A DNA stretch of 64,000 bases from Hyphomicrobiales bacterium (GTDB lineage Bacteria > Pseudomonadota > Alphaproteobacteria > Rhizobiales > Rhizobiaceae). The notes below the pieces were generated by a model. It did no database searches, was not told the origin of the DNA, and saw only the letters and a program-made list of their open reading frames with translations. The stretch covers positions 62,001-126,000 of the forward strand of contig UBNV01000001.1 of NCBI GenBank assembly GCA_900466945.1, in the 5' to 3' direction. A program made the position numbers and the translations under genes. Position 1 is the first letter of the stretch; each line of letters starts with the position of its first letter. Positions 23,605 through 32,965 of this stretch are shown piece by piece.

Positions 23605-25539
23605 ATGCCAAGACCGAGTGGATGGATATTGCCGAAGATTAGTCATGCGTTCCGGCTCGGACTTGCTCTGACCGTCGCCAGCCCCTTATCCATCGGGATC
23701 GGCTCTGAGGCTCACGCCTTCGAGATTTTCGGTATTCGCCTATTCGGCGAAGACGAGGTGGATCGCGACATCATCGATCCCGTCGACTATGCCATCACTC
23801 TGGACACGGGCGACGCCGATCGCGCGCTGAAGAAATCGCTCGAGCGCACCTCCTTGCTTCTGGCGGACGAGGAACAGCCGGTTTCCGGCGATCTTGGCCT
23901 CGTGATCAAGGCACGCGACGACCGCGACCGTCTGATCGCCACACTTTACGAAAACGCTCTCTATGGCGGTATCGTTACCGTCACGATTGACGGCAGGGAC
24001 ATCGACAGCCTGCCGCCCAATCCTACCTTCGACCGTTCGCGTCCAGTACCCGTTTCGATCACTGTTCAGCCAGGCCAGGCATTCACGCTGGGCGACGTGC
24101 GCCTGGAGGGTGACGCCGCACGTCTCGATCCCGCCGAGTACGATCTGGAGCGGGGGGAATCGGCGGGATCACTCAAAATCCTGAGGGCTGCCGAGCAGAT
24201 GGCCGAGCGTCTCAAGGAAGAGGGACGCCCGTTGACGCAAGTGACGCGTCGCGACGTGGTTGCCGATCACGAGACGCAGACGGTCGATCTCACGATTGCG
24301 GTCGAGGCAGGTCCCGTTGCCCCTCTGGGCGCCGTGACGGTCAAGGGTGCACGAGCCGTGGATTCGAGCTTCATCGCCTATTATTCGCGCCTCAGGCCCG
24401 GCCAGACCTATTCGCCCGAACAGTTGCGCAAGGCCGGCGAAAGACTGCGCGCGCTCGGAGTCTTCTCATCCGTCACGGTCAACGAAGCCGATGGCCTCGA
24501 CGCAGACGGATCACTCCCGGTGGGCATCGTCGTCTCGGAAGGCAAGCACCGCTATTTCGGGATCGGCGCCAGCTATTCATCCGTCGATGGCGGCGGCATC
24601 GAGGGCTATTGGGGCCATCGCAACCTTTTCGGCCAGGCGGAATCACTTCGGATCGAGGGATCCGTGCGCGGACTGGGTGAACTCGAGAACGTGAGCGATG
24701 TCTCGTCGCTCGACTACACGGCCGGCATCACCTTCATCAAGCCGGGCGCCTTCCTGCCCTCCGGAACGCTGGAAGCGAGCGTCAAGGGCAGCACGCTTGA
24801 AACCGACTACTACGACGCCGCGACCGTGACCGGGAAAGTGTCCTATTCCTATGAACTGACCGATGTCGACTCTGTCAACGCAGGCGTATCGCTGGCCTAT
24901 GACAGCATCGACGATGCCTTCGGCGACGACAACGAATACCTGACCTTCGGCGTACCGATCGGCTATATCCGAGACACCCGTGACAACCGGCTGAACGCCA
25001 CCGAGGGCCATTACGGCACAGTTACGCTGACACCGAGTTACGACTTCTTCGGCCAGACCTTCTTCACGTCGCTCGAAGGCTCGATCTCGGCCTATCTCGG
25101 TTTCGGTGAGGAAGATCGTTTCGTGCTCGCCGGCCGCCTGAGCGCCGGCTCCCTGGTCGGGGGTGGAGATCTCTCCGCCATACCCGCGACGAGGCGCTTC
25201 TTCTCCGGTGGGGGTGGCTCCGTGCGCGGCTATGCCTTCCAGGAGATCACGCCTTACAATGCGGCAGATGAAGGCACGGGCGGCCGTTCTTACGTCACAG
25301 CCAATCTCGAAGCTCGCATCAACGTGACCGAGACCATCGGCATCGTGCCGTTTCTCGACATTGGCTCCGTGACGGACAACACTGTGCCCGATTTCAATGA
25401 CATCAAGATGGGTGCAGGCGTCGGGCTTCGTTACATGACGCCCTTCGGACCCTTGAGACTGGATGTGGCGGTTCCCCTGGATCCTTATGATGGCGGTAGC
25501 CGTTATGCCATCTATGCCGGCATCGGACAGAGCTTCTGA
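23605..25539 (+). CDS. tamA: translocation and assembly module protein TamA (Omp85 family)
   Basis: A 644-residue outer-membrane protein that, with TamB, helps insert outer-membrane proteins or move phospholipid to the outer membrane. A signal peptide ends near EAHA. POTRA-type domains follow (for example LGDVRLEGDA and LGAVTVKGARAVDSS). The C-terminal half is a 16-strand barrel containing VRGYAFQEI, the conserved VRGY loop-6 motif, and it ends in aromatic-rich YAGIGQSF. It precedes tamB by 26 bp. Confidence 0.94.
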   Translation: MPRPSGWILPKISHAFRLGLALTVASPLSIGIGSEAHAFEIFGIRLFGEDEVDRDIIDPVDYAITLDTGDADRALKKSLERTSLLLADEEQPVSGDLGLVIKARDDRDRLIATLYENALYGGIVTVTIDGRDIDSLPPNPTFDRSRPVPVSITVQPGQAFTLGDVRLEGDAARLDPAEYDLERGESAGSLKILRAAEQMAERLKEEGRPLTQVTRRDVVADHETQTVDLTIAVEAGPVAPLGAVTVKGARAVDSSFIAYYSRLRPGQTYSPEQLRKAGERLRALGVFSSVTVNEADGLDADGSLPVGIVVSEGKHRYFGIGASYSSVDGGGIEGYWGHRNLFGQAESLRIEGSVRGLGELENVSDVSSLDYTAGITFIKPGAFLPSGTLEASVKGSTLETDYYDAATVTGKVSYSYELTDVDSVNAGVSLAYDSIDDAFGDDNEYLTFGVPIGYIRDTRDNRLNATEGHYGTVTLTPSYDFFGQTFFTSLEGSISAYLGFGEEDRFVLAGRLSAGSLVGGGDLSAIPATRRFFSGGGGSVRGYAFQEITPYNAADEGTGGRSYVTANLEARINVTETIGIVPFLDIGSVTDNTVPDFNDIKMGAGVGLRYMTPFGPLRLDVAVPLDPYDGGSRYAIYAGIGQSF

Positions 25540-25565
25540 CCGGCGAAGACAGGACGAAAGAAAGC

Positions 25566-28500
25566 ATGAACTGGTTGAAGCGCATTCTGGCCTGGACGCT
25601 GCGTCTGATGGGCGGCCTCGTGGCAGTGCTGATTGCGCTTTTCGTCGTTGTAATCCTCGTCGGCGGCTTTTCGCGAACAGGAAGCCAGTTTTTGGCAGAC
25701 CGGATCGCGGCCCTCATTTCCACGGACAATCGTCAGATCACGCTCAGCGGAACCGGCCCGCTGCTGAGCAGTCAGTTTTCTGTCGAACGGATCACGGTCT
25801 CCGACAGCGAAGGCGTCTACGCCTCGATCGAGGACCTCGCTCTGGACTGGACGCCACGAGACCTGATCCGCAAGCGCTTCACCGCAGACCGCATTTCTGC
25901 GCGGCAGGTGACCGTGAGCCGTCCACCCCTGCCCTCTTCGGAACCGCAGCCGGAAAGCGACGAACCCTTTTCCCTGCCGATCGAGATCGACATCGCGACC
26001 GTCGACCTGCCCTCGATAGCGATCGGCGCGGCGCTTGCCGAGCGCGACTTCGCGCTGTCTGCACAAGGCTCGCTGCAGATCGTCGGTGAGACCATCGCCA
26101 GCCGCCTGACCACCACCCGCCTGGATGAGCCCGGCAACAATGCGGTGGTCGACCTGCTCTATGCGCCGAACGACAACCAGCTGCGCATCAAGCTCGATTA
26201 CCAGGAGCCCGCTGCCGGCTTGCTCGGCCAGCAGCTCCAATTGCCCGGTCAGCCACCGCTCGCGATCGAGGTCGATGGCGATGGCCCGCTCGACAACTGG
26301 GCCGGCCAGATCATCGCATCGCTGGACGGCGAGCGGACGATCACCGTCGACGCGACGCATCGGCTGGAGGCGGACGGGACACGCGCGTTGACAGCGACAG
26401 GCGGCGGTCGTTTCGCGGGTCTGATGCCACCAGAACTTCGAGACATTTTTGCCGGCGACACCACGATCGATGTGGCGGCGACACTCGGCACGGATGGATC
26501 GGTTGCGATCGAGAGAGGCCGGTTCGAAACGGCCTCCGCAGAGGTGACGGCCTCCGGCCGCTACGACCCGAATGGTGAAAACGACATCCGGCTGTCGGCA
26601 CGGGCGACGGGAGATCCGATCGCCGTATCCTCGCAATCCGCCGACTTCACCGGCGGTCTCAGTTTGAGGAGCTTCGATCTGGCTGTCGCCGGCGACGCGC
26701 CCGCAGCATCTCTTTCGTTGCGCGCCGATCTGGCCGAACTCAGCGCCCCACAAGGCACACTCTCGGATGTCGCGCTCACGATCTCCAGTGACAGCTTCGA
26801 CCTCGCCAACAGCCAGGGTCCGATGCGTATAGACGCTTCGGTACAGGGCACCGACATTCGTGACGCAGAAATTCGACCATATCTCCGCGGACCCTTCAGC
26901 CTTTCGGCACCCCTGACAATCTCAAGCGATGCGATCAGCTTCGAGCAACTGGTCTTCGACAGCAATGGCCTCGACCTCAACGGTTCCGGCCGCTATGCGC
27001 TCGACACTTTGGGCTTCTCCGGCCGTCTCGCGGTGCAAGCTGCACCGGACCTGCTGCCACCGGCATTGGCGAGCCGGCTGAAGGGACCTGTCGATCTATC
27101 CGCCCGCGTCGATTTCGTCGCGCCGCGCGCCGTCGCCCTGAGGGAGATCGTGCTGACCACCGACATCGCCCAGGCGGAAGGATCGCTTTCTCTCGACCAG
27201 GACGGCGTCCTGGCAACCGATCTGTCCGGGCAGCTTCGCGATATCGGTCTCTTCGTCGAGCGCATCCGGGCACCAGCCTCCTTCGATCTCTCGGCCTCGG
27301 GTCCGTTGGACGCCGTGGAAGCGACAATCAATCTCGCGGTCGAGCAAGGCGAAGCCGCCGGCTATCGGATCGAGGATCTCGCGCTCCAGATCGAAGGCGT
27401 CGCCAATCGAGTCGCACCGAGCGGCAATCTGACGGTCACCGGCCAGATCGACGGCAAGCCGCTCGAAGCCAAGGCACAGGTCGTGAGCACGGACGGAACG
27501 ACCAAGGTCGACGGCCTCGACCTCGCGATCGGACCGAATCGCCTGACAGGAGCGCTCGATCTCGGACAGGATTTCTTACCGACCGGCGATGTGTCCTTCG
27601 ACTTCCCTGATTTGAGCCTGCTCGCCGCACTTGCCGGCCAGACGGTAGGAGGCGATCTCAAGGGCGATGTCACGATCCGATCGCAGCAAGGGCAGATCGC
27701 AGCCGATATCGAGGCATCCGGCACCACGATCAGGCAGGGCGACCTCGCCATCGCCGAACCGCGCATCGATCTCACCGTCTCGGATCTCGCGGCCCTAGCA
27801 GCAGAAGGCACTATACGCGCAGCGAGCCTCGCCTCGGGCGCGAACCGGCTTGAGACGGTCTCCCTCGATTTTACCCGGTCCGGAACCGATACCGACTTCA
27901 ATCTGGCCGGACGATACGACGAAGCACCGGTGGTGCTGCGTGGGGCACTCAGCCAGGGAACCGAGGGCATCGCAGTCGCCGTCGAGGAACTGCGCGCCAC
28001 GCCCCGCGGAATTGCGCTCGCGCTTGCCTCGCCTACCTCTATCCGGCTCGTTGACGGCGGCGTTTCGATTGCAGACACGGTGATTTCTGCCGGTTCCGGC
28101 CGGGTCGCACTCTCCGGCACAGTCGGTGAAAGGCTCGACATCTCCGTGGACATAAGGGAATTACCGGCCTCACTCGCAGCTGCCCTCGCACCCGCGATTG
28201 CACCGGAAGGCACCATCTCCGGCACGGCGAAAGTGGGAGGCACGCCATCAGCGCCGATCGCAAATTACAGCCTCGACTGGCAGGGGGCGGCAATTGCCCA
28301 GACCCGCGGCGCGGGGCTCGCACCCTTCGGGATCACCGCGAACGGACGCTTCGAGAACCAGAACCTCACCCTCGACAGCCGCATCAATGGTGGCGGCATT
28401 GGCCTGACCGCAGGAGGCAATCTGTCCCTTCAGAATGGACCGGGCCTCGATATCCGCATCCAGGGCGATGTTCCGCTCTCCGCTGCCAATGGGCAGCTCG

Positions 28501-29729
28501 CCGCGCAAGGCTTTGTTGCGGAAGGCAATGCCAGTGTGAACCTGACGATCGGCGGCTCCGGTTCTGCTCCCCGCATCACTGGCACGGTGTCGACAAGTGG
28601 TGCACGGGTCATAGACGTCAGGCGCAACCTCGCCATCGAGCAGATCGCGACGACCGTGAACCTGACGGGCACGCGCGCCGAGATCGGCAGCCTGACGGGA
28701 AACCTCGCAACCGGCGGGCGGATTTCGGCCCGCGGCTTCGTCGATATCACCTCGCCCGGCCTTCCTGCTGATCTGACCATCGACCTCGACCAGGCCGTCT
28801 ATGTCGACGGCGACACCGTCACCAGCACCGCAAGCGGCCAGCTCACCTTGACCGGGCAGTTGCTCAACGGCCCGCTCCTCGGCGGCAACATCAACCTGTC
28901 CCGAACCTCGATCACGCTCTCGGAATCCAGGCCGACAAGCTTGCGCGAGCTGGATATCGTGCACAGACATGCGCCGCCTGCCATCCTTCGACAGCAACGG
29001 GACCAGGCGCCGGCGGAAGGCCGCACTGCAAGCGCGCCCATTGCGCTCGACCTGACGATCTCGTCCCCCACGCAGACCTTCGTGCGCGGCCGCGGCATCG
29101 ACGCGGAACTCGGCGGCACGATCGCATTGACAGGCACCGCAGCAGCCCCCGTGGTCTCCGGTGCCTTCGAACTGCGCCGCGGCCGCATGCAGATCCTGAC
29201 AAAGCGCCTCGACATCACGCGCGCAACGATCACCTTCGGGGGAGACCTTGTGCCGCTGCTCGATCTCGAAGCGACCACCACCTCGGGCAACGCCACCATC
29301 GTCATTCTGTTAACAGGGCTTGCGAGCAATCCGCAGGTCAGCTTTAGTTCCACGCCCTCCCTGCCCCAGGACGAGATCCTGGCGCAGCTCATCTTCGGCC
29401 AGTCGCTGTCACGGCTCTCGCCGCTGCAGATCGCCCAGCTCGCCGATGCGGCAGCCCAGCTCGCCGGCGGTCGTGGCACTTCGCTCTTCCAGTCGCTGCG
29501 CAGCACACTGGGCATCGACGATCTCGACATCTCGACCGACGAAACCGGCGGCACCAGCATTAGCGCGGGTAAGTACCTCAACGATCGTACCTATCTCGAA
29601 CTGCAGCAGAGTGGCAGCGGTGGCGCAAAGGCGATCATCAATCTCGACATCGGCCGCGGCGTGAAGTTGAAGGGCGAAGCCGGTGGCGAAGGAGCCGGTG
29701 GCGGCATCTTCTACGAAAAGGAATACTGA
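25566..29729 (+). CDS. tamB: translocation and assembly module protein TamB (DUF490)
   Basis: A 1387-residue AsmA-like protein that spans the periplasm. One N-terminal membrane helix (about residues 12-35, LMGGLVAVLIALFVVVILVG) anchors it, then a long series of beta repeats forms the groove. The C-terminal DUF490/TamB domain contains FELRRGRMQILTKRLDIT, PQVSFSSTPSLPQDEILAQ and a YLEL-type end, which contacts TamA. It forms a two-gene operon with tamA. Confidence 0.94.
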   Translation: MNWLKRILAWTLRLMGGLVAVLIALFVVVILVGGFSRTGSQFLADRIAALISTDNRQITLSGTGPLLSSQFSVERITVSDSEGVYASIEDLALDWTPRDLIRKRFTADRISARQVTVSRPPLPSSEPQPESDEPFSLPIEIDIATVDLPSIAIGAALAERDFALSAQGSLQIVGETIASRLTTTRLDEPGNNAVVDLLYAPNDNQLRIKLDYQEPAAGLLGQQLQLPGQPPLAIEVDGDGPLDNWAGQIIASLDGERTITVDATHRLEADGTRALTATGGGRFAGLMPPELRDIFAGDTTIDVAATLGTDGSVAIERGRFETASAEVTASGRYDPNGENDIRLSARATGDPIAVSSQSADFTGGLSLRSFDLAVAGDAPAASLSLRADLAELSAPQGTLSDVALTISSDSFDLANSQGPMRIDASVQGTDIRDAEIRPYLRGPFSLSAPLTISSDAISFEQLVFDSNGLDLNGSGRYALDTLGFSGRLAVQAAPDLLPPALASRLKGPVDLSARVDFVAPRAVALREIVLTTDIAQAEGSLSLDQDGVLATDLSGQLRDIGLFVERIRAPASFDLSASGPLDAVEATINLAVEQGEAAGYRIEDLALQIEGVANRVAPSGNLTVTGQIDGKPLEAKAQVVSTDGTTKVDGLDLAIGPNRLTGALDLGQDFLPTGDVSFDFPDLSLLAALAGQTVGGDLKGDVTIRSQQGQIAADIEASGTTIRQGDLAIAEPRIDLTVSDLAALAAEGTIRAASLASGANRLETVSLDFTRSGTDTDFNLAGRYDEAPVVLRGALSQGTEGIAVAVEELRATPRGIALALASPTSIRLVDGGVSIADTVISAGSGRVALSGTVGERLDISVDIRELPASLAAALAPAIAPEGTISGTAKVGGTPSAPIANYSLDWQGAAIAQTRGAGLAPFGITANGRFENQNLTLDSRINGGGIGLTAGGNLSLQNGPGLDIRIQGDVPLSAANGQLAAQGFVAEGNASVNLTIGGSGSAPRITGTVSTSGARVIDVRRNLAIEQIATTVNLTGTRAEIGSLTGNLATGGRISARGFVDITSPGLPADLTIDLDQAVYVDGDTVTSTASGQLTLTGQLLNGPLLGGNINLSRTSITLSESRPTSLRELDIVHRHAPPAILRQQRDQAPAEGRTASAPIALDLTISSPTQTFVRGRGIDAELGGTIALTGTAAAPVVSGAFELRRGRMQILTKRLDITRATITFGGDLVPLLDLEATTTSGNATIVILLTGLASNPQVSFSSTPSLPQDEILAQLIFGQSLSRLSPLQIAQLADAAAQLAGGRGTSLFQSLRSTLGIDDLDISTDETGGTSISAGKYLNDRTYLELQQSGSGGAKAIINLDIGRGVKLKGEAGGEGAGGGIFYEKEY

Positions 29730-29754
29730 CGAGAGATCGGAATGTGCGATCCTG

Positions 29755-30180
29755 TCAGCCGATCTTGCTGGTCTTGAGCAGAATGCTCGATTCCGTGAGG
29801 TTGATGCCCTCGATCAGCCGGATCCGACGCAAGGCCTCGTCGAAACCGGCAAGGTCACGCGCTTCGAGTTCGGCGATGAAATCCCATCGGCCATTGGTGC
29901 TGTGAAGCGACTTGACCTGCGGCATGCCGCGCAGCTGTTGCGCGACCCGGTCGGCAAACTTTCCGACCACTTCGATCATCACGATGGCGCGAACGCCCGT
30001 CGACTGGATCTCGCTGCCGGTGAGGATGGTGAAGGCGGCGATCGTGCCATTGGACACCAGCCGCTCGATCCGGGCCGAGATGGTCGCGCGGGAGGCACCT
30101 GTCATGGCGGCGAGTGACGCTACGGGCAGGCGGGAATTCTGGCGCAAGGCCCCGAGAATTTCGCGATCGAGATCATCCAT
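29755..30180 (-). CDS. Lrp/AsnC family transcriptional regulator
   Basis: A 141-residue regulator. The N-terminal helix-turn-helix has LDREILGALRQNSRLPVASLAAMTG and ISARIERLVSNGTI; a C-terminal RAM (ligand-binding) domain follows. It is divergent from the arginase gene, the same arrangement as the known arginine-responsive activator ArcR and arginase in Agrobacterium, so it probably activates arginase in response to arginine or ornithine (inference). The shared region contains GCGATA-N9-TATCGC. Confidence 0.92.
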   Translation of the reverse strand: MDDLDREILGALRQNSRLPVASLAAMTGASRATISARIERLVSNGTIAAFTILTGSEIQSTGVRAIVMIEVVGKFADRVAQQLRGMPQVKSLHSTNGRWDFIAELEARDLAGFDEALRRIRLIEGINLTESSILLKTSKIG

Positions 30181-30204
30181 GTGTCAAAACGTCATACTGT
30201 AGTT

Positions 30205-30225
30205 GCGATATGCATAAACTATCGC
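30205..30225. promoter_or_regulatory. candidate Lrp-type operator between regulator and arginase
   Basis: GCGATA (30205-30210), nine bases, TATCGC (30220-30225), a perfect 6-bp inverted repeat 80 bp upstream of the arginase start and 25 bp from the regulator start. Confidence 0.5.
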
Positions 30226-30304
30226 GCTTTATGGCGAAGTTCCATCTTTTTGCCAACAAGCCAATCACTGATGATGCGTCAGAACATCCAGGAAAGGATC
30301 CGCC

Positions 30305-31240
30305 ATGCAGGCCGAGACCAAAACCGTGACCCTCATCGGCGTTCCCTTGGAAGAAGGTTCCGGGAGGGGCGGCTGCGCCATGGGTCCCGCCGCCTACAGG
30401 ATCGCGGGCATTGCCTCGGCCCTGAATGAGCTCGGTTACTCCGTTGAAGACCGCGGCGACCTGCGCCCTGCCCCGGCCGCAGACCTGCCCGAGAAGGCAG
30501 AAGCGAAGCACCTGCCAATCGTCGGTGCCTTCACCCGCGCGATCGAGACCGAAACCTATGCCGCCGCCCGCAATGGCACGGTGCCTATCCTGCTCGGCGG
30601 TGATCACAGCCTGTCCATGGGCAGCGTGTCAGGCATGGCCCGCTATGCGGCTGAGGTGAAGCGGCCGCTTTATGTTCTCTGGCTGGATGCCCATTCGGAC
30701 TTCAACGCACCGGAAACCTCTCCCTCGGGCAATATCCACGGCATGCCGGTCGCCTTCTTTTGCGGCAAGGCGGAATTCGCCCCGATCCTGCCCGCCGATC
30801 GCCCCCTCGTCGATCCGAGACACGTCTACCAGATCGGCATCCGCTCCGTGGACGAGGAAGAGCGCCGCATGATCCGGGAGAATGCCGTGAACGTGTTCGA
30901 CATGCGGGCCGTGGACGAAGAAGGCATGGGCAGCATCGTCAAGCGCATCCTTAGCGACGTCCGAGACGCCGGGGCGCTCTTACATGTGAGCCTTGACGTC
31001 GACTTTCTCGATCCAGACGTAGCGCCGGGCGTCGGCACCACCGTGCCGGGTGGCGCCACCTTCCGCGAGGCGCATCTGATCATGGAGCTGTTGCATGACA
31101 GCGGCCTCGTCTCCTCGCTCGATCTCGTCGAGCTGAACCCCTTTCTCGACGACCGCGGCCGAAGCGCCCGCGTCATGGTCGAACTGGCAGCCAGCCTCTT
31201 CGGTCGGCGGATTCTCGATCGGCCGACGCGAGGCGGATAA
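30305..31240 (+). CDS. rocF: arginase
   Basis: Hydrolyses arginine to ornithine and urea with a binuclear Mn centre. The 311-residue protein carries all metal motifs: GGDHSLSMG, DAHSDFNAPE and SLDVDFLDPDVAPG. It begins TVTLIGVPLEEGSG. Ribosome site AGGAAAGG lies upstream of ATG 30305. Control by the divergent Lrp-type gene is likely. Confidence 0.96.
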   Translation: MQAETKTVTLIGVPLEEGSGRGGCAMGPAAYRIAGIASALNELGYSVEDRGDLRPAPAADLPEKAEAKHLPIVGAFTRAIETETYAAARNGTVPILLGGDHSLSMGSVSGMARYAAEVKRPLYVLWLDAHSDFNAPETSPSGNIHGMPVAFFCGKAEFAPILPADRPLVDPRHVYQIGIRSVDEEERRMIRENAVNVFDMRAVDEEGMGSIVKRILSDVRDAGALLHVSLDVDFLDPDVAPGVGTTVPGGATFREAHLIMELLHDSGLVSSLDLVELNPFLDDRGRSARVMVELAASLFGRRILDRPTRGG

Positions 31241-31446
31241 GGTGTGGTTGCTTTGGGCGCAAGGCCATCGGCGCCCGCCAAATCCTGCTGCGCGATTTAG
31301 AATTGCGAAACACTCTTCGCATAAAGTCGTCACAACGCGTCGACATGGTCATCAACGGCTTCCAGACGCGAAGTGATGGCGAGTCTCGCTCGCGCCGCAG
31401 GTGGCGCCGCTGCCGCCAAGGTACAGGAAGGTTGGGAAGTTTTCTA

Positions 31447-31923
31447 ATGGCAACTATCAGCTCCACCAGCTTCGGCAGTGAGACCCTCGAAATCATCGCC
31501 TTCCGGCTTCATGATCAGGAATTCTGCGTCAAGACGACGACCATTCGCGAAATCCGCGGCTGGGCTCCCTCGACGCCGATCCCGCATGCGCCGGCCGATG
31601 TCATCGGTGTGATGAACCTTCGCGGTTCGGTCATTCCGATCATCGACCTTGCCTACAAACTTGGCATGAAGAGCACGGTTGCCAACGAGCGTTCGGCCAT
31701 CGTCGTCGCCGAAGTCCACAACATGGTCATCGGCATGCTGGTCGACCGCGTTTCGGACATCCTGACCATTCCGTCGAGCCAGGTGCAGCCGGTTCCGGAA
31801 GTCTCGGCCTCCTTCGACAAGACATTCTCGGAAGGCATCATCGCCAACGAGAACGGCATGATCTGCTTCCTGAACCTCGCCAAAATGTTCAAGGGCAGCG
31901 ATCTGGAAGACCTGGCCGCCTGA
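31447..31923 (+). CDS. cheW: chemotaxis adaptor protein CheW (orphan)
   Basis: A 158-residue CheW domain coupling receptors to CheA. Characteristic parts are FRLHDQEFCVKTTTIREIRG, VIGVMNLRGSVIPIIDLA, VVEVH-like strand VVAEVHNMVIGMLVDRVSD and an ending LNLAKMF. ATG 31447 starts the domain; the frame is open to 31303 but the extra part is Arg-rich and unlike the family. No receptor, cheA, or other che genes are nearby. A strong hairpin follows. Its partners must be encoded elsewhere. Confidence 0.93.
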   Translation: MATISSTSFGSETLEIIAFRLHDQEFCVKTTTIREIRGWAPSTPIPHAPADVIGVMNLRGSVIPIIDLAYKLGMKSTVANERSAIVVAEVHNMVIGMLVDRVSDILTIPSSQVQPVPEVSASFDKTFSEGIIANENGMICFLNLAKMFKGSDLEDLAA

Positions 31924-31943
31924 TTCGGCGACAACATCCGCTT

Positions 31944-31977
31944 CGAAAGGGCAGCGCTTTATCGCGCTGCCCTTTCG
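31944..31977 (+). terminator. strong hairpin after cheW
   Basis: CGAAAGGGCAGCGC (31944-31957) and GCGCTGCCCTTTCG (31964-31977) form a perfect 14-bp stem with a 6-base loop. The CCTTT end of the stem stands in for a U tract; a likely terminator. Confidence 0.72.
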
Positions 31978-32045
31978 CGCTGAAGGACCAGGTTGATCTG
32001 AGAGCTGCACTGGCCTACCAGACGGGAAACGCGGGAGGCGAGACG

Positions 32046-32891
32046 ATGAAGCTGCTTTTGATCCATACCGGCGGAACCATCGGGATGGCGGAGACTGCGG
32101 ACGGACTGGCGCCGAGAAAGGGGCTCGTGGAAGAGGCGATCGCTGAACGGCTGCCAGCGAGCGCGAATTTCACCGCAGACATTTTCGATCCCCTGCTCGA
32201 CAGCGCCGACGTCGGCCCCCGTCACTGGAACAGGATGCTGAAGACGATCCGCAGCCATCCAGACACGGCCGTCATCATCACCCACGGTACCGACACGATG
32301 GCTTTTACCGGCGCAGCACTCGCCCAGGCACTGGCAGGCGAGAAGCGCCGCGTGATCCTGTGCGGCTCCATGCTTCCTCTCGGGCAATATGGCGACGCGG
32401 AAGGCAATCTCGACCTTGCGATCTCGGCCGCCGGAAGCACGGTTCCCGGTGTCTTCCTCGCCTTCGCAGGCAAACTTCTCACCGCCGATGGCTTGGTCAA
32501 GCACCAGAGCCATGATGCCGACGCCTTCCGATCCCAGCCACAGGCCGTGCCCGGCATACCGAAGCGGCGCCTATTCGACGAGCGGAAGCTGGCCATCCTG
32601 ACGCTCTCGCCGGGAATTCCGGCGGACGCCGTGAAGGCTGTCCTGGACAGGCTGGACGGCGCTGTGTTGCGGATTTTCGGCGCCGGCACCGCAATGAACG
32701 ATCCGGGACTTCTAGGGGTCCTCTCCGAAGCGGTAAAATCAGGCAAGCTGCTCCGCGCCGTCAGCCAATGCGAAGCAGGCGGCCTGTCACCCGGCGCCTA
32801 TGCGGCCGGTGCCGGTCTCTGGGGCACGGGCATCGAAAACGGCGGCACGCAAACGCCGGAAGCCGCACTCGTTCATCTCTGGCTGAACTGA
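32046..32891 (+). CDS. L-asparaginase
   Basis: A 281-residue amidohydrolase of the bacterial asparaginase/glutaminase family, converting asparagine to aspartate and ammonia. Both signatures are visible: LLIHTGGTIGM with the nucleophilic Thr, and VIITHGTDTMAFTGAAL with the catalytic TD pair. No signal peptide is present, so it is cytoplasmic. It is shorter than the 320-350 residues of type I/II enzymes, like other short rhizobial members. Confidence 0.9.
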   Translation: MKLLLIHTGGTIGMAETADGLAPRKGLVEEAIAERLPASANFTADIFDPLLDSADVGPRHWNRMLKTIRSHPDTAVIITHGTDTMAFTGAALAQALAGEKRRVILCGSMLPLGQYGDAEGNLDLAISAAGSTVPGVFLAFAGKLLTADGLVKHQSHDADAFRSQPQAVPGIPKRRLFDERKLAILTLSPGIPADAVKAVLDRLDGAVLRIFGAGTAMNDPGLLGVLSEAVKSGKLLRAVSQCEAGGLSPGAYAAGAGLWGTGIENGGTQTPEAALVHLWLN

Positions 32892-32911
32892 GCCCTATTC
32901 CCTTCATGCAG

Positions 32912-32935
32912 AGAGGCGACCCGAAGGCCGCCTCT
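32912..32935. terminator. bidirectional terminator between asparaginase and MFS genes
   Basis: AGAGGCG-N10-CGCCTCT with an inner CC-CGAA-GG pairing, followed by a T-rich stretch (GATTTGTTTT). The genes on either side converge on it. Confidence 0.65.
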
Positions 32936-32965
32936 TGCTCGATTTGTTTTCATGAAAGCGCTGGC

